Shown one piece after another: positions 10,341 through 21,210 of a stretch of DNA of 64,000 nt. The translations under genes and the position numbers were made by a program. Source of the DNA: Dermanyssus gallinae (taxonomy: Eukaryota; Arthropoda; Arachnida; Mesostigmata; Dermanyssidae); NCBI GenBank assembly GCA_003439945.1, contig QVRM01001387.1:124001-188000 (forward strand). The letters are read 5' to 3'. The notes under the pieces were generated by a model that worked only from the letters and a program-made list of their open reading frames with translations, did not search any database and was not told the origin of the DNA. How positions within the stretch are numbered: the first letter of the stretch is position 1; every line of letters starts with the position of its first letter.

Positions 10341-11040
10341 CGCTGTTGGACCCTCCTGCTAGAACGGCAGTAGTAGCTGGGGCGGCCTCAGTAGCAGCTG
10401 CACTTGTGAAGGTAGGGACGAAGGTAGTTCAGAGAAGGAGGTGGCAATGGCGACGACGACGACAACAGCACCACCGATACGAAGTTGCAGTGTTGTTATT
10501 GCTGCTGCTGCAGTACCTGCCTCTGCAAGTGTGCCTGTTGCGGTGTTGATCAATGTGGTTGCTGTTTTTGTTGAAGCATAATTCATGCTGTGGTAGTTAG
10601 AAGGGTTGTCGTGTGTATGTATGTTGATAGCAATAGAAGTAAAATAAGTTATAGCACAGATGCTGGCGAGGTTTGTGGCGAGCCTGCCTCGTGCTCTAGG
10701 GAGAGAATAGTTGAGACACACACACACAGAGAGAGAGAGAGCGAGAGAGAGAGAACAAAAAAAAAAGAACAGTCACAAAGAGGACAGCGTTGAGGCTGTG
10801 ATTCAGGCCGATACAGAAGCCAAGCCTGCAGGACACAACTGCGTGTACTCTAGTGGCCTCTGGCGGTTCTGTCTTAGACGAACTTTGGCCTAAAGCACAC
10901 TTGCTGCAGTCTCGACGGTGGGGGCAATAAAAAAACAAGATCCTAAATTAGATTTGCTGCTTCTCACGTTTGGCGGGCCAAGCTAGCTGAGCTAAGGGCG
11001 GCAAATTGTATATATGCGCAGGCATGTGCGTTGACCCTAA
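10341..11040. other. Non-genic DNA with CAG/GTA triplets and a GA tract
   Basis: Short triplet runs at 10365-10560 and an AC/GA repeat at about 10711-10755. Frames on both strands are repeat-driven. Confidence 0.5.
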
Positions 11041-11272
11041 TAGTAATCGTCATAATCATCATATCAGTAATCATAATAATATTAATAATATTATTATGAA
11101 TAGTAATAATAGTCATCATTATTAGCATTATCGTTCTCACCTAATTCGCCTCGCTGAAATCATCATGACCGTGCTTTACCATTGATAGTATGCTACTGCT
11201 ATAAGCCATAGGTGTGTTGTGTGACAAGTATCATCATCATTATCATCAGCATTATTCTCATCATCATCATCC

Positions 11273-11304
<32 letters not shown>

Positions 11305-11335
11305 CCCAGCATCATCACCACCACCATTATCATAT
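11041..11335. repeat. ATC/AAT/CAC trinucleotide field
   Basis: AAT-type triplets at 11060-11130, then a denser ATC and CAC field at 11228-11335. The Ile/Thr- and Met/Val-rich frames that overlap it are artefacts. Confidence 0.85.
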
Positions 11336-11434
11336 TGTCGCTACTTCGTAGACGGGCAACAACACACTTTACAACAAAGTTGTGCCTTACGTACAAACTT
11401 GTGCCATATATCTGTCTGTCGTGTCTTGTCGTCG

Positions 11435-11545
11435 GACTCTCTCTCTCTCTCTCGCATTGTGGTCATCATCCTATTTGGATATCTCTCTCTCTCTCTTATC
11501 GCTCTCTTTACTCTTCGTTCACTTCTCTCACCACCATCAAGCACG
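11435..11545. repeat. (TC)n-rich tract
   Basis: Two CT/TC runs at about 11439-11453 and 11481-11497 within a pyrimidine-rich stretch. Confidence 0.8.
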
Positions 11546-11922
11546 AGCGGGAATGCAACGTACTCAGGAATTCCCGACTAATGACCGCAGATAGAGCCCC
11601 GGAGATACGCGGAGAACTTGGAGACGGGGTCGCGCATGCTCATCGAGGAGAAGATAGGTCGGCTGTTGTGCTGTGAACCACGGAGTACTGTGTGCGGGAT
11701 GAACGGATAAACTTGGATGTATGCGCATACAGGCAGACAAACGGACTGAAAGACTGCGCAAAACAAGATGCTGTGCTGTTGCTCGCAGCGGGAGTGAGCG
11801 CGGCCCAAAACCTCATAAAGCCGCCATCGGATGCACGTTGTCGACAACGAATGGTGAATGAATTGCTTAACCGTGACACCCAGCTTGGCCAGCCAGGTGT
11901 TCGTCTTCATCGTGCCATCGAC

Positions 11923-12030
11923 GTGTTCAGCGTACCCTGCGTGTTCATAGTACTCTGCGTGTTCAGCGTACCCTACGTGTTCATCGTACCCTACGTGTTC
12001 AGCGTACCCTACGTGTTCATCGTACCCTTC
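11923..12030. repeat. 18-bp minisatellite, six units, with a 36-bp higher-order alternation
   Basis: Six units of 18 bp start at 11923, 11941, 11959, 11977, 11995 and 12013. Units alternate between gtgttcagcgtaccc and gtgttcatcgtaccc types, so duplication latterly proceeded in 36-bp steps. In the plus-strand ATG frame 11692-12147 (151 codons) the array reads VFSVPC, VFIVLC, VFSVPY, VFIVPY, VFSVPY, VFIVPF, a strongly hydrophobic run. Degenerate half-units lie upstream from about 11897. The frame has no recognised domain, so I call the repeat rather than a gene. Confidence 0.9.
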
Positions 12031-12035
12031 GTGAA

Positions 12036-13300
12036 GTTACTCTTGAGAGTTTGGTCTTCAGAAAAGTGGTCGTTACGCCTTGTTTGCGAGATACGCCACC
12101 AACGACGCCAGTGGCAGCGGCAGTTGCGTTCGTCAGACGCGCAATAAAGCGGTGTCAGGTAAGGTAGGAAGGAGCATACTCATCGGCTAGACATAATAAA
12201 TGGCACTAGTCTTCTTAGGTAGATGACACGCGCACGCCTGCACTCGTTCAACGGCAACAATTCGGAATGGGCAGCGCAACGAACGAAATGACAACGAACC
12301 ACAAAGGCTGGTGGTCGTTCAATGAAAATCGTCGTCGTCATGTACACAATCCGCAGCTCCGAAGCACACTCCGAATCGATCTGTGTCTCTTTGGTCTCAT
12401 CGATAGCGTTGCCGACCGGCATGTGCATATATTGGCGCGGAAAGGCCTCTATAGACAGACGGGCGGCTTCTTTCTTAGTTGGCGAATATCGTGACTTCTT
12501 TGGTTAACCAATATCCGACGCTTATTCATCTTGGTCTCATAGTAGCGACAACGACGACGACAACAATCATTCCCTACTCCTACTACCTTCAAAAGCTCGA
12601 AAGCCGCAAACAAACGCTGTTACATAAACGCAATTATTTTCGTATCCTTCAGTGTCGATGTGAATCTGTGCCTATTGGCAAGCCATAACGGTCTACGGAG
12701 CTGGCTAGTAAACCGAACAGCAAAGCATCATAAATATACCTTGTGCTTATATTTAAACACTGACAGTCAAGATCACAAGTACTGCTTGTGTCCTCCCGGT
12801 CTTGATCCTGGTGCTGTTTACGTATGTGTATGTGTATGCGTGCGTGTGTCTATGCATGTGTTGTTTACTCGATGTTTTAGGGCTAGCTATTCTCTACGTA
12901 AGGCTAATGAGAGTCACGCCAAGCCTGTTCTTACCTCGGGCAAGCTTTTCCATGCCTCCTGTTGAACGTCGCCTTCTGTGGTCTGGTCCCGCCTCGTACT
13001 TCACCATCACCACCTCATAGCACCTCGGCAACGAGGACCAGCGAGAGATCGGGTCACTTCATGCCTAGATAAGGGACGGAGGCATAGACACAGAAAGCAT
13101 AACAAACGACAAAAACAACAACACTTCAATTGTTAGACAACGAGGAAACTTGGAACCCTTATTTCACTCAGCCAATTCAGTCCGATAAAAAATGACGTAG
13201 TACGTGTTATTGGCATAAGGTGGAGTTATTCTTTGCTCCGTTTGAGCGTTTCTCCTCGTACTGCAAGTTTATATCTATTGCACAACTTACTATTATATAT
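12036..13300. other. Non-genic unique DNA
   Basis: Includes a GT-rich tract at 12811-12850. Frames up to 101 codons; none recognised. Confidence 0.5.
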
Positions 13301-13315
13301 ATACACATTTTTTTC

Positions 13316-13465
13316 ATGTTATGGCTAATTTTTAATCCACTCTGGCATTTACCTTGTCTAAACTGGAAGCCAGGCAAACCAATTTAAGAGTGACCGGTCT
13401 GGGTCTCGAACCCAGTCCTCCCGAATGCAAGACAAAGACTTTGCCACTAAGCCATCTTGCTCAAT

Positions 13466-13467
<2 letters not shown>
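13316..13467 (-). mobile_element. tRNA-derived SINE, family 1, copy 1
   Basis: On the minus strand the head reads like a tRNA: A-box-like atggcttagtggcaaag, then a perfect T-arm/B box ctgggttcgagacccag (5-bp stem, 7-nt loop). The body ends ggattaaaaattagccataa. It aligns end to end with the plus-strand copy at 54392-54545. The upstream side (higher coordinates) is a (TA)n array. The T arm is intact, but the extended body and second copy show a SINE, not a tRNA gene. Confidence 0.85.

Positions 13468-13497
<30 letters not shown>
13468..13497. repeat. (TA)n microsatellite at SINE 5' edge
   Basis: About 14 TA units abutting the 5' end of SINE family 1 copy 1, followed by a GA run. Confidence 0.9.
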
Positions 13498-13500
<3 letters not shown>

Positions 13501-13881
13501 GGAGAGAGAGAAGATAAGTGTATAGAGCCGCTCGAGTATCTGGCAACAAGTCATAATCATTTTCATTAAAATAGAAATAAAAAATACATTAAGTAATTAA
13601 TGAGTAAGTATTTTTCACTCGGAATAAATATCTATGTATTCCGTGGTTTCTAATTTATGACACCTCTCTCAACGTTCATCCACATGAGGGCCAGCAGGAC
13701 GTTTTGGGCCAACACCGTCCGACCACAAATCATGAAGTCCTAGGCGAAGCACGAAGGCGGAGGAGGTCGAAAATTAATGTCATTCGCGGGGACCCTTCTT
13801 CGCGTCTGCGATATCACGTCTTGTGAACCAGCGCAGCGCAAAAACGAATTTCATCAATTTTTCTTCACTTTAGACTCAACT
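13498..13881. other. Non-genic unique DNA
   Basis: AT-rich; no feature recognised. Confidence 0.5.
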
Positions 13882-13911
13882 GTATATGTATATATATATA
13901 TATATATATAT
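13882..13911. repeat. (TA)n microsatellite
   Basis: About 14 TA units. Confidence 0.9.
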
Positions 13912-14298
13912 CGTTACGGCAGCGTGCAAAACCGCTGATCATCGTTAAGTCTTATATGATGAAGCAGGTAGGCAGTTTTAGCCTGTCCTGTCAAGGGAAC
14001 TCGCCAAGCGAGCAGTTGTGGTAGTAGTAGCAGCAGCGGTGGTCCGTATCCTCATGAGATCGTTGTAGGAGTTCCAGTACCAGTGAGCCCCACAGCCGAG
14101 TCGAGGCGAAATCCAGCCTCCCGCCGAGCACCCCACGAAGAATGACGACGTCGCATTAGGGCTGCTTTTACCGACGCTGCTGCAATTTGTACGTTGAATG
14201 ACGGCCGCGCCGTCGTCACGAAATGCGCACTTGGCTTTCACGCCATCCCAACACGACATTGGTCGGCTTTTGCGCATGTGCACGCACGAGGGTATTCG

Positions 14299-14510
14299 CA
14301 ACAAATAAATACAACAGCCAAAACAACAGCATCAACGACAACAACCACAAAATAACGAAACAAGAAAAACAACGGCGACGACGACGACGACAACAAAAAC
14401 AACAACTTTGTGGAGCTGGTTAACCACAGTAACAGCCCCAGCAAGAGAAACAATAACAACAACAATGACAATAGCAAAAGTAACAACAATAACGTCGGAG
14501 CCAATAACGA
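14299..14510. repeat. ACA/CGA trinucleotide field
   Basis: Interrupted AAC, CGA and AAT triplets. The plus strand reads Asn-rich and the minus strand Leu/Val-rich; both are artefacts. Confidence 0.85.
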
Positions 14511-15015
14511 CGCTCAAAAGAAGTCACCACCAATCCGCAGCACAGCAGCGACATCTACAAAGGCCAAGTTCAGAAGGAGCCCAATAGGGGGGACAAAGGG
14601 CACATCGCTTCGAGCGATAGCCCAGGATTATGTTGGCTGATAGTGGCGGCCGTCCTTGTGCGCCTTCAAAATGCGATAGGAACGAAAAACAAAGGATAAC
14701 CCACGATTTTCTCGTCTTATCCTGTTCTGCCTCACCAGGGAATAGGGCACTCAGTGAGACGCGGTAAAGATGACATATTTAGCACCCCGGCAACTCCTTC
14801 ATTTATTTCAACGCTAACGAATGTCGACTAGCTTCTCCATGCAATCAGTAGTCGCTCCTTGGAAAACTAGTTCTATGGAGAAAAAAACATGTGTTATACA
14901 ACCGGGTCACAGTAGCGCAAGCCTTCGGTTAAACGTTTTGTTCATAATAATAATAATTTATTTTTATTAATATCCCCGTTACCATTGGTAAAATTATTGT
15001 TGTATAATTAATTTT
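14511..15015. other. Non-genic DNA
   Basis: Unique sequence with AAT-type triplets near 14945-14975. Confidence 0.5.
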
Positions 15016-15019
15016 TCAA

Positions 15020-15830
15020 CTCAGCTTCTCTTGACGATTGCATGCGAGGCCGGCAGCGGTTCTACGATAGTATGTTGGCCTTTTGCAAGAGCTTGGCTGA
15101 CAGACGCATGATACTTTGTGCACACGTGAGAGCAAGTCGACAGACGCATTCCGTGTACTCCTTGTGAAAGTTCGTATTTGAACAGACCAGGTGATGATAG
15201 CCATGAACTGTATATCTGGTGTATACGTGGCGATTGCCACATGCAAGATCAGACCAGAGGTGAGAGGCACTAATAGTATCCAGATCTGCAACCTCTCGTC
15301 GGACTTGTTCAACTTTATTTTCCCACTCCGAGATAGAGCTGTCGAATGGTACTGTACGCGGCGTCTTCAACCTCAATCGAATTTTCTCAACAACCGGAAC
15401 ACAGCCCAACACTAGGCACATAGAGCGGTTCCTTACCCGTATTGACAATCAAAGTACTCGTTTCATGCACTTTGTGAAGCATGTTTCAAGCAAACAAAAT
15501 TTGCACAAGTGAGGTGTCCCTATACTCTATCAAGATCATGCCTCATCAACCTTGGAACAATCTTGAGGCGGAAGAGCTCCACTGCCGTCGGGACGGACAG
15601 TCGCCGGACGTCGCCTACCTTTCCACAAAAGAGACTAGGGCTGTGTGCAGTGAAGGTCGTTCCAGTGTAATGAAGCCGCAGCCCCAGATACCGGAAAAAG
15701 TTGACGAATTCCAAGGATTGGCCGCCGCAACGTGTTGGCCTTTGGGGAGCGGGTGGAGCTATTCCGACGCCTAAACACATGGCTCGGTTGGTATTTTAAT
15801 ATCGTCAATGGCATTCGATTTGACAATTAC
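15020..15830 (-). mobile_element. LINE family A relic, RT thumb to C-terminal knuckle
   Basis: Read on the minus strand, 15780-15520 gives FVNFFRYLGLRLHYTGT, with the YLG motif of the non-LTR reverse-transcriptase thumb. Next come KRVL and RVRNRSM, then LGCVPVVEKIRLRLK, RTVPFDSSISEWENK and NRHVYTRYTVHGYHHLVCSN, ending in a broken knuckle (FHKEYTECVCR). The order matches the second half of a LINE polyprotein: thumb, connection, C-terminal Cys/His region. Stops and at least two frameshifts break it. Copies of the same region lie at 8.1, 17.7 and 35.1-35.8 kb. No 5' half (endonuclease, catalytic core) is visible. Confidence 0.75.
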
Positions 15831-15848
15831 CTAACCAACAACAACAGT

Positions 15849-15908
15849 CGAGTTTGATCGAGCTATTGTGGAATTTGAGCCAATTTCACAATAGCTAGAT
15901 TAAACTCG
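15849..15908. ncRNA. Hairpin with 27-bp stem and 6-nt loop (microRNA-precursor-like)
   Basis: Arm 1 at 15849-15875 pairs with arm 2 at 15882-15908: 24 Watson-Crick pairs, two G-U pairs (if transcribed from the plus strand) and one mismatch; the loop is tgagcc. Differences that keep pairing on the plus strand hint at an RNA rather than a DNA palindrome. Against a microRNA: the loop is small and there is no clear basal stem beyond 27 bp. It could be a small foldback transposon remnant. No transcript evidence is available. Confidence 0.3.
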
Positions 15909-15958
15909 TCAGAGAAATAAGTACGCCGTAGTATCGCTGTAGTAGTAGTAGCAGCTGG

Positions 15959-15985
15959 TCGAGCCCGGTGGCGTGCTGCCTCTAA
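15959..15985 (+). mobile_element. SINE family 2 fragment (5' end only)
   Basis: The sequence tcgagcccggtggcgtg matches the start of SINE family 2 copy 2 exactly, then diverges after about 20-25 bp. It is preceded by a short GTA repeat, as copy 2 is. Confidence 0.5.
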
Positions 15986-15989
15986 CGTA

Positions 15990-16980
15990 GTAGTTTTCAG
16001 ACAGCAAAACATTGTAGAAGTCCCATCAATAATAGTTCTAGCGGTAAATTCAACTTCTGGGATGAAGTGTCCGTGAGAGACGCCTAAAGAAATAAAAGAA
16101 GAGGATTAAGACTTGCGTAGATGATACACAGCGCTTCGCAGTTGACCAATCGCGTTAATTGAGGATATTTCACCACATGAAAATAAAAAAAATAATAGCG
16201 TCAAGGTAATGAACTTTACACTTTAAACACATGACTAGAAGAGACAACGATAAGGTTCAATTCACACTGCAGAGCACTAAGCAACCCTGCCTCATTGTGA
16301 TGTGGTCTCGGACGTCACCGATTTTTCTGTCCTTTCCGTACAGTAATAACGCGAACCGCGCAGTCCTGAGGAACCCTGAGACTACGGCACGAAAGCTCGA
16401 AGGCAACTTCGAGTAAGAAGCCAGAAGAGGTCATCAGCTACGAGGTCGCTGCTCGAGGTCGAGCTGATTACGGACTTCGTTGTCTGTCGGTCGGGCCGAG
16501 CGATAGTAGAACGACGTAGAAGCACCCGAACATTGCGGGATACGTTGGTTGCTCGCAGCTCCGGAAATGGGCGTGATGGTCAGCTAATCAATCTAGTCTT
16601 CTATATTCTTAGAAAGCCGTATACTCGCTCGATACGCCTAACACTACTACTACTACTACTACGCGAAGTGTTCATTTATGCATGCGAACAATGAGTCGAC
16701 ATCGTTCAGAACAACAGAGCGTTGGACCGCCGTGATGGTCCTGCAGTGCCTCCCCCCGCTACTCCGCTGAAGCGAGAGACCCCACCCTTCTATACAAGCA
16801 AGCTTCGTTCCGTTCAGAACATCGGAGGTGCTGGTCGGCGTCAAAATGGATCGGACAGACGAGAACGGCACTAAAAGTTCGTGCTGAATAACAAGCGACG
16901 AACTAAGTTGAAAACTGTTGAAACAAACATTCTAATTGAACATTTTGGCTGTATGCTAGGAGTAACATTCAGTTCGGCGT

Positions 16981-16983
<3 letters not shown>
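15990..16983. other. Non-genic unique DNA
   Basis: Includes a short CTA run at 16642-16662. A 70-codon minus-strand frame at 16659-16871 has no domain I know. Confidence 0.5.

Positions 16984-17013
<30 letters not shown>
16984..17013. repeat. (TA)n microsatellite
   Basis: About 15 TA units, 70 bp upstream of the mariner relic. Confidence 0.9.
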
Positions 17014-17015
<2 letters not shown>

Positions 17016-17084
17016 TATTTCGATGGGCAATTTAAGCTCCAAATTTAATGCATCATTGTGAACTATTAGGTGGAATTATTAAAG

Positions 17085-17682
17085 ATGACTTCACTCGCAT
17101 TTATTTATGGCAGGTCGCATACCATAAGAGACAGACATAATCTTTCTGAGGCCGATAAAGCGAACAGACTTGATCGATATCGGATGCTTCTGGGTTCTCT
17201 CAAGCACAACACAGCACGCTGTGTCCGATTCTTCTGTGATGAAAATATAATCACTGTAGGCGCGCAAATCAGCAGGCGAACATGACAGTTGGCTTGCCCG
17301 CGACCCAGAAGCTGCTTTCATTGTGAAACAGACCATTTTCCGCTAGTGGGCAATTTTTCAGCCTATGGGCACGTTTTCAGTGCGGTGTCTGGTGAAGAGG
17401 ACGTGATTGCAGAGTCTACTTTTTAAGCGAGCAAACAGTGACACAGGAAGTTTACTTGCATGTTGTGCGAACTGCAGTGGAATCGGGGAAACAGTATGTG
17501 TCCAACGGTATACACTGCGTGTTCTAACGGGGCGGCGCACCTGCTCATATCAACCGTTTACTGCAAGGGTGGCTGGCGGAGCGTATGAAAATGTTCTAGT
17601 ATGCCCCCTAGCTGTCCAGATTTAAATCGTCTAGATTACTATGTGTGAGGGCGTTATAGAACGAGAATTTAACAAAACATAA
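17085..17682 (+). pseudogene. Tc1/mariner-superfamily transposase pseudogene
   Basis: The DDE/D catalytic half of a mariner/maT-type transposase survives in several frames. 17085-17285 gives LLGSLKHNTARCVRFFCDEN and IITVGAQISRR, with the first catalytic Asp codon at 17238-17240. 17342-17420 gives VFSAVSGEEDV. 17428-17500 gives QTVTQEVYLHVVRTAVESGK. 17519-17566 gives VF, a stop (17525-17527), then GAPAHINRLLQGWLAE. 17616-17648 gives PDLNRLDYYV, then tga where Trp is usual. The residue before GAPAH, the second catalytic Asp in the family, is Gly here (ggc, 17531-17533). The third Asp is at 17634-17636, about 34 codons on. Several frameshifts, two stops and the lost Asp make it inactive. I could not define terminal inverted repeats. 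Confidence 0.85.
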
Positions 17683-17995
17683 CACTTGACATGCGTCTTT
17701 AAGTCTCCTTGGTTGTGGGCCGGGGTGGCCTGCGATGACAGGCATGTCTATAACCGGGACATCGTACACGGGTTCTATCACCTCGTATGCTCCCGTAGGA
17801 ATTTCATGAAGACTATAGTACTCAGTGTATTTGTCGGTTCTGCTCGCAGCAATACGCTAAGTACCACGCGGTTAATTGTCCGGCACTGCAACGAAGATCT
17901 TTACACTTCTTCTCTCGGTGGAACGGCAGGACAACGAGTATTTATGTTTAATAATAACATGAACTATTTTGTACATACTCTATTTGAGTGAAATA
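17683..17995 (+). mobile_element. LINE family A relic with knuckle and 3' tail
   Basis: This copy abuts the mariner relic. One frame reads WAGVACDDRHVYNRDIVHG and FYHLVCS. After a +1 shift comes FHEDYSTQCICRFC and SQQYAKYHAVNC, a well-kept C-x2-C-x7-H-x3-C knuckle. The 3' end shares atactctatttgagtgaaat with the tails at 8430 and 57660, then runs into aatacgattg with no (TA)n. It is the best preserved copy of the family's C-terminus in the window. Confidence 0.75.
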
Positions 17996-17999
17996 AATA

Positions 18000-18489
18000 C
18001 GATTGATAAACACTTGACATGCTTGATGATACTTTTGTAGCAGCGGTGGCTTAGGCGGGTAACGTACCGTTCGAAACGGGGCGTTGCCACGGCAACCATG
18101 GTTAGAAAAACAATCTCAAGTTCGAGCGCCGGCCTTCCTAGTTGTATTTGTTGGACGTGGTTGTCATTGCTCTGCTGCTACGTACCTCTGCTAGCGAAAG
18201 CCTATATAAATCTAGTAACGAGAACTCGATGACGATAGATGCATCTGGACGACATCGTGCCACAGGCAACTTAGCCCATTACGAGCGTCTAAAATGTGGT
18301 TGTCAGAGCGTTAAAAAAATTTAACAACGCAGACTCGCTCACCGCCTCCTATAAAGTCGGGATCTTCATAATACAGGAAGAGATGTTGCAGTGGTAGCCA
18401 CATACGCAGTTCCTTCCTACTCCTTTCTCCTCGCTAAGGTTCCTCGAAGGTCACTGCGCGCACAGCATCCCAGCCTGTCGCGCACAGTT
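18000..18489. other. Non-genic DNA
   Basis: A faint tRNA-like A box (tggcttaggcgggtaac at about 18047) and a B-box-like agttcgagcgcc at about 18121 are too far apart for a tRNA. This may be a decayed SINE. Confidence 0.35.
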
Positions 18490-18795
18490 GGCGATGAATA
18501 TCGCTCGGTTGAACACTTTGCGCAGTCAGAAATTTGATAACACCTCCTTAACCGCTGCTCCTTAACTGTCGAATTTTATAACGGGAACGCCATGATGTCC
18601 TCACAGGCACATCCGTCAATTAAACGGGCCTGCTTCTCTGCTCCGTCATGCGCAAACGCACAATTACGCGAAACTACGCGTAATACATAACTTTACTAGC
18701 GTTTCTATATACTGCACTATGCTATTTCAAAGCAATATATTCGAATTATAACCGGCTTGGTTGTTAAGACGTTTCGCACCTTTTTATTTGAATTA
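18490..18795 (+). repeat. Diverged direct repeat, copy A (306 bp)
   Basis: Aligns with 19210-19515 over its whole length. Shared blocks include gataacacctc, tccgtcatgc and, near the end, gttgttaagacgtttcgcacc against gttgttacgacgtttcgtacc. It ends at a (TA)n array. I do not recognise it; a transposable-element family with two copies in direct order is most likely. Confidence 0.75.
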
Positions 18796-18796
18796 T

Positions 18797-18798
<2 letters not shown>

Positions 18799-18840
<42 letters not shown>
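18799..18840. repeat. (TA)n microsatellite
   Basis: About 21 TA units at the 3' edge of direct repeat copy A. Confidence 0.95.
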
Positions 18841-18843
<3 letters not shown>

Positions 18844-19209
18844 AATTAAAGTCAGTTGATTCAAAGGTAATCAGCAGAGGTCTGAGCACAACTATCTTAC
18901 TGTTTTACGAACCGAAGGACTTTCTTTTCCCAGAATTCCTGCGGCTGTGACAAAAACAGTCGTCTACTGTATGCTCCAATATGTCGTCCGAGTTGAAGCG
19001 CCTTCCTTTGAGATGTTTCTTAGCGGACCAAACTGATGGAGTCGCTATGTTCTACGCTGACTCGCACGATTCTCACTGTGACACGCCAATCACTTCTCGT
19101 CAGGTCGTTCACCTTGTCCATGAGTTCAACCGTGATTACAGTGTTTGCCTGGCCTGGTCTCGAGCCATCATTTCAGCTACGCTCCCGGCCTTCAAGAAAA
19201 CTTACATCC
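18841..19209. other. Spacer between direct repeats
   Basis: Unique sequence with open frames of 70-78 codons and no recognised domain. Confidence 0.4.
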
Positions 19210-19515
19210 GGCGATAAAGTCGAACACCTTTTGCAGTCAAAAATCTGATAACACCTCGCTGTTTTTCAGTTATCTAATTTTGCAATGGTGACGCCACAAT
19301 GTCAGCACATGTACCCGAACTGTCGCGTCAATTAGACGGGACACTCAACTACCTGCCCGTCACCTCCGTCATGCATAGACGTCCGAGCGTCCATACAACC
19401 ACGCCGGACATCCCATTCGCGTCTCTAGATTTCTCACTGTGTCATTCTCAAGGCGGCATATTTGAATTTCAACCGGTTTTGTTGTTACGACGTTTCGTAC
19501 CTTTTCATTTGAACC
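19210..19515 (+). repeat. Diverged direct repeat, copy B (306 bp)
   Basis: Partner of 18490-18795, offset about 720 bp. No (TA)n follows this copy, so the array next to copy A arose after, or independently of, the duplication. Confidence 0.75.
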
Positions 19516-19999
19516 CACCTTCAACCCACGTTCAGCACGTTCCGTTGCCTATCCTGTGTTTGGCGCTGCTTTAATTTCTATCCTAATACTCTTCTAACGG
19601 TCAGGAAAAAGAGAAAAGGATAAAATGAGATCGAGAAGAAATGTGTCTACGTAAACACAATACGATGCACTCCTACGGCTGACTTGGCAAAAACCTAATC
19701 TGCCACAAGAAGCCGAACATCAATATTGTAGCCGCCGGAGCGGCGAAGGAATTGTTCAGTTCACTTCCGATCGCTGAGACGTCGTCTGTTTTAGGTCGCT
19801 GCTGTTTGGTCGCTTCTGAGGGGAGAAAAAAGGAAATGCTCTGCCAATTGAGTAGGGCAGGCTATATTGTAAGAACATCGCTTGGCCGCCCACCACGCGC
19901 GTACCAGCAGTAGATAGTTGCAGACAGTATTTATAGGGTGCAGCATTATGCGCCCCTACTATAAAAGGGTGATATGCGCACACAAGCTTATCGAACGAT
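19516..19999. other. Non-genic unique DNA
   Basis: Contains the motif gcgcccct then tataaaagggt at 19949-19985, shared with 5483-5520. Confidence 0.45.
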
Positions 20000-20126
20000 T
20001 ATATATATATACATATATAGTATATATATGTATATATATATATATATATATACATATATAGTATATATATATGTATATATATACATACATATGCCCATAA
20101 TAGCCAAAAAATAACCAATATATATA

Positions 20127-20172
<46 letters not shown>
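20000..20172. repeat. Interrupted (TA)n arrays
   Basis: Two TA blocks (20000-20092 and 20118-20172) separated by 25 bp of unique sequence, with regular C and G interruptions. Confidence 0.95.
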
Positions 20173-20175
<3 letters not shown>

Positions 20176-20386
20176 TTGTATAACATTTTAGACGTTGACA
20201 AGCTAATCTTAAGGGTCGTCACATAGTCGTTGCGTACGTCATTGTTGTTGGTCGTGACCTGGAAGGAGACACCATCTATCCCCGATGGTTCATTGTATTA
20301 TGAGGTCATCACACTTTTGATTTCATGTGGCGTCCCCCCATGTTCACGTTAGGCGGTCAGCCTTTCTGCTGCCACCGTCGCTGATG

Positions 20387-21161
<775 letters not shown>

Positions 21162-21210
21162 TCATTATAATCATCATCATTATCGTCGTCATCATCATCA
21201 TCATCACAGG
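21162..21210. repeat. ATC trinucleotide tract
   Basis: Interrupted ATC/GTC triplets. Confidence 0.85.

Noticed and set aside
13380..13460. Functional tRNA gene
   Set aside because: The tRNA-like head is followed by a conserved non-tRNA body shared with 54.4 kb, so it is a SINE; the acceptor stem does not close.
18040..18135. tRNA or SINE at 18.05 kb
   Set aside because: A-box and B-box look-alikes are about 74 bp apart and no second copy was found.
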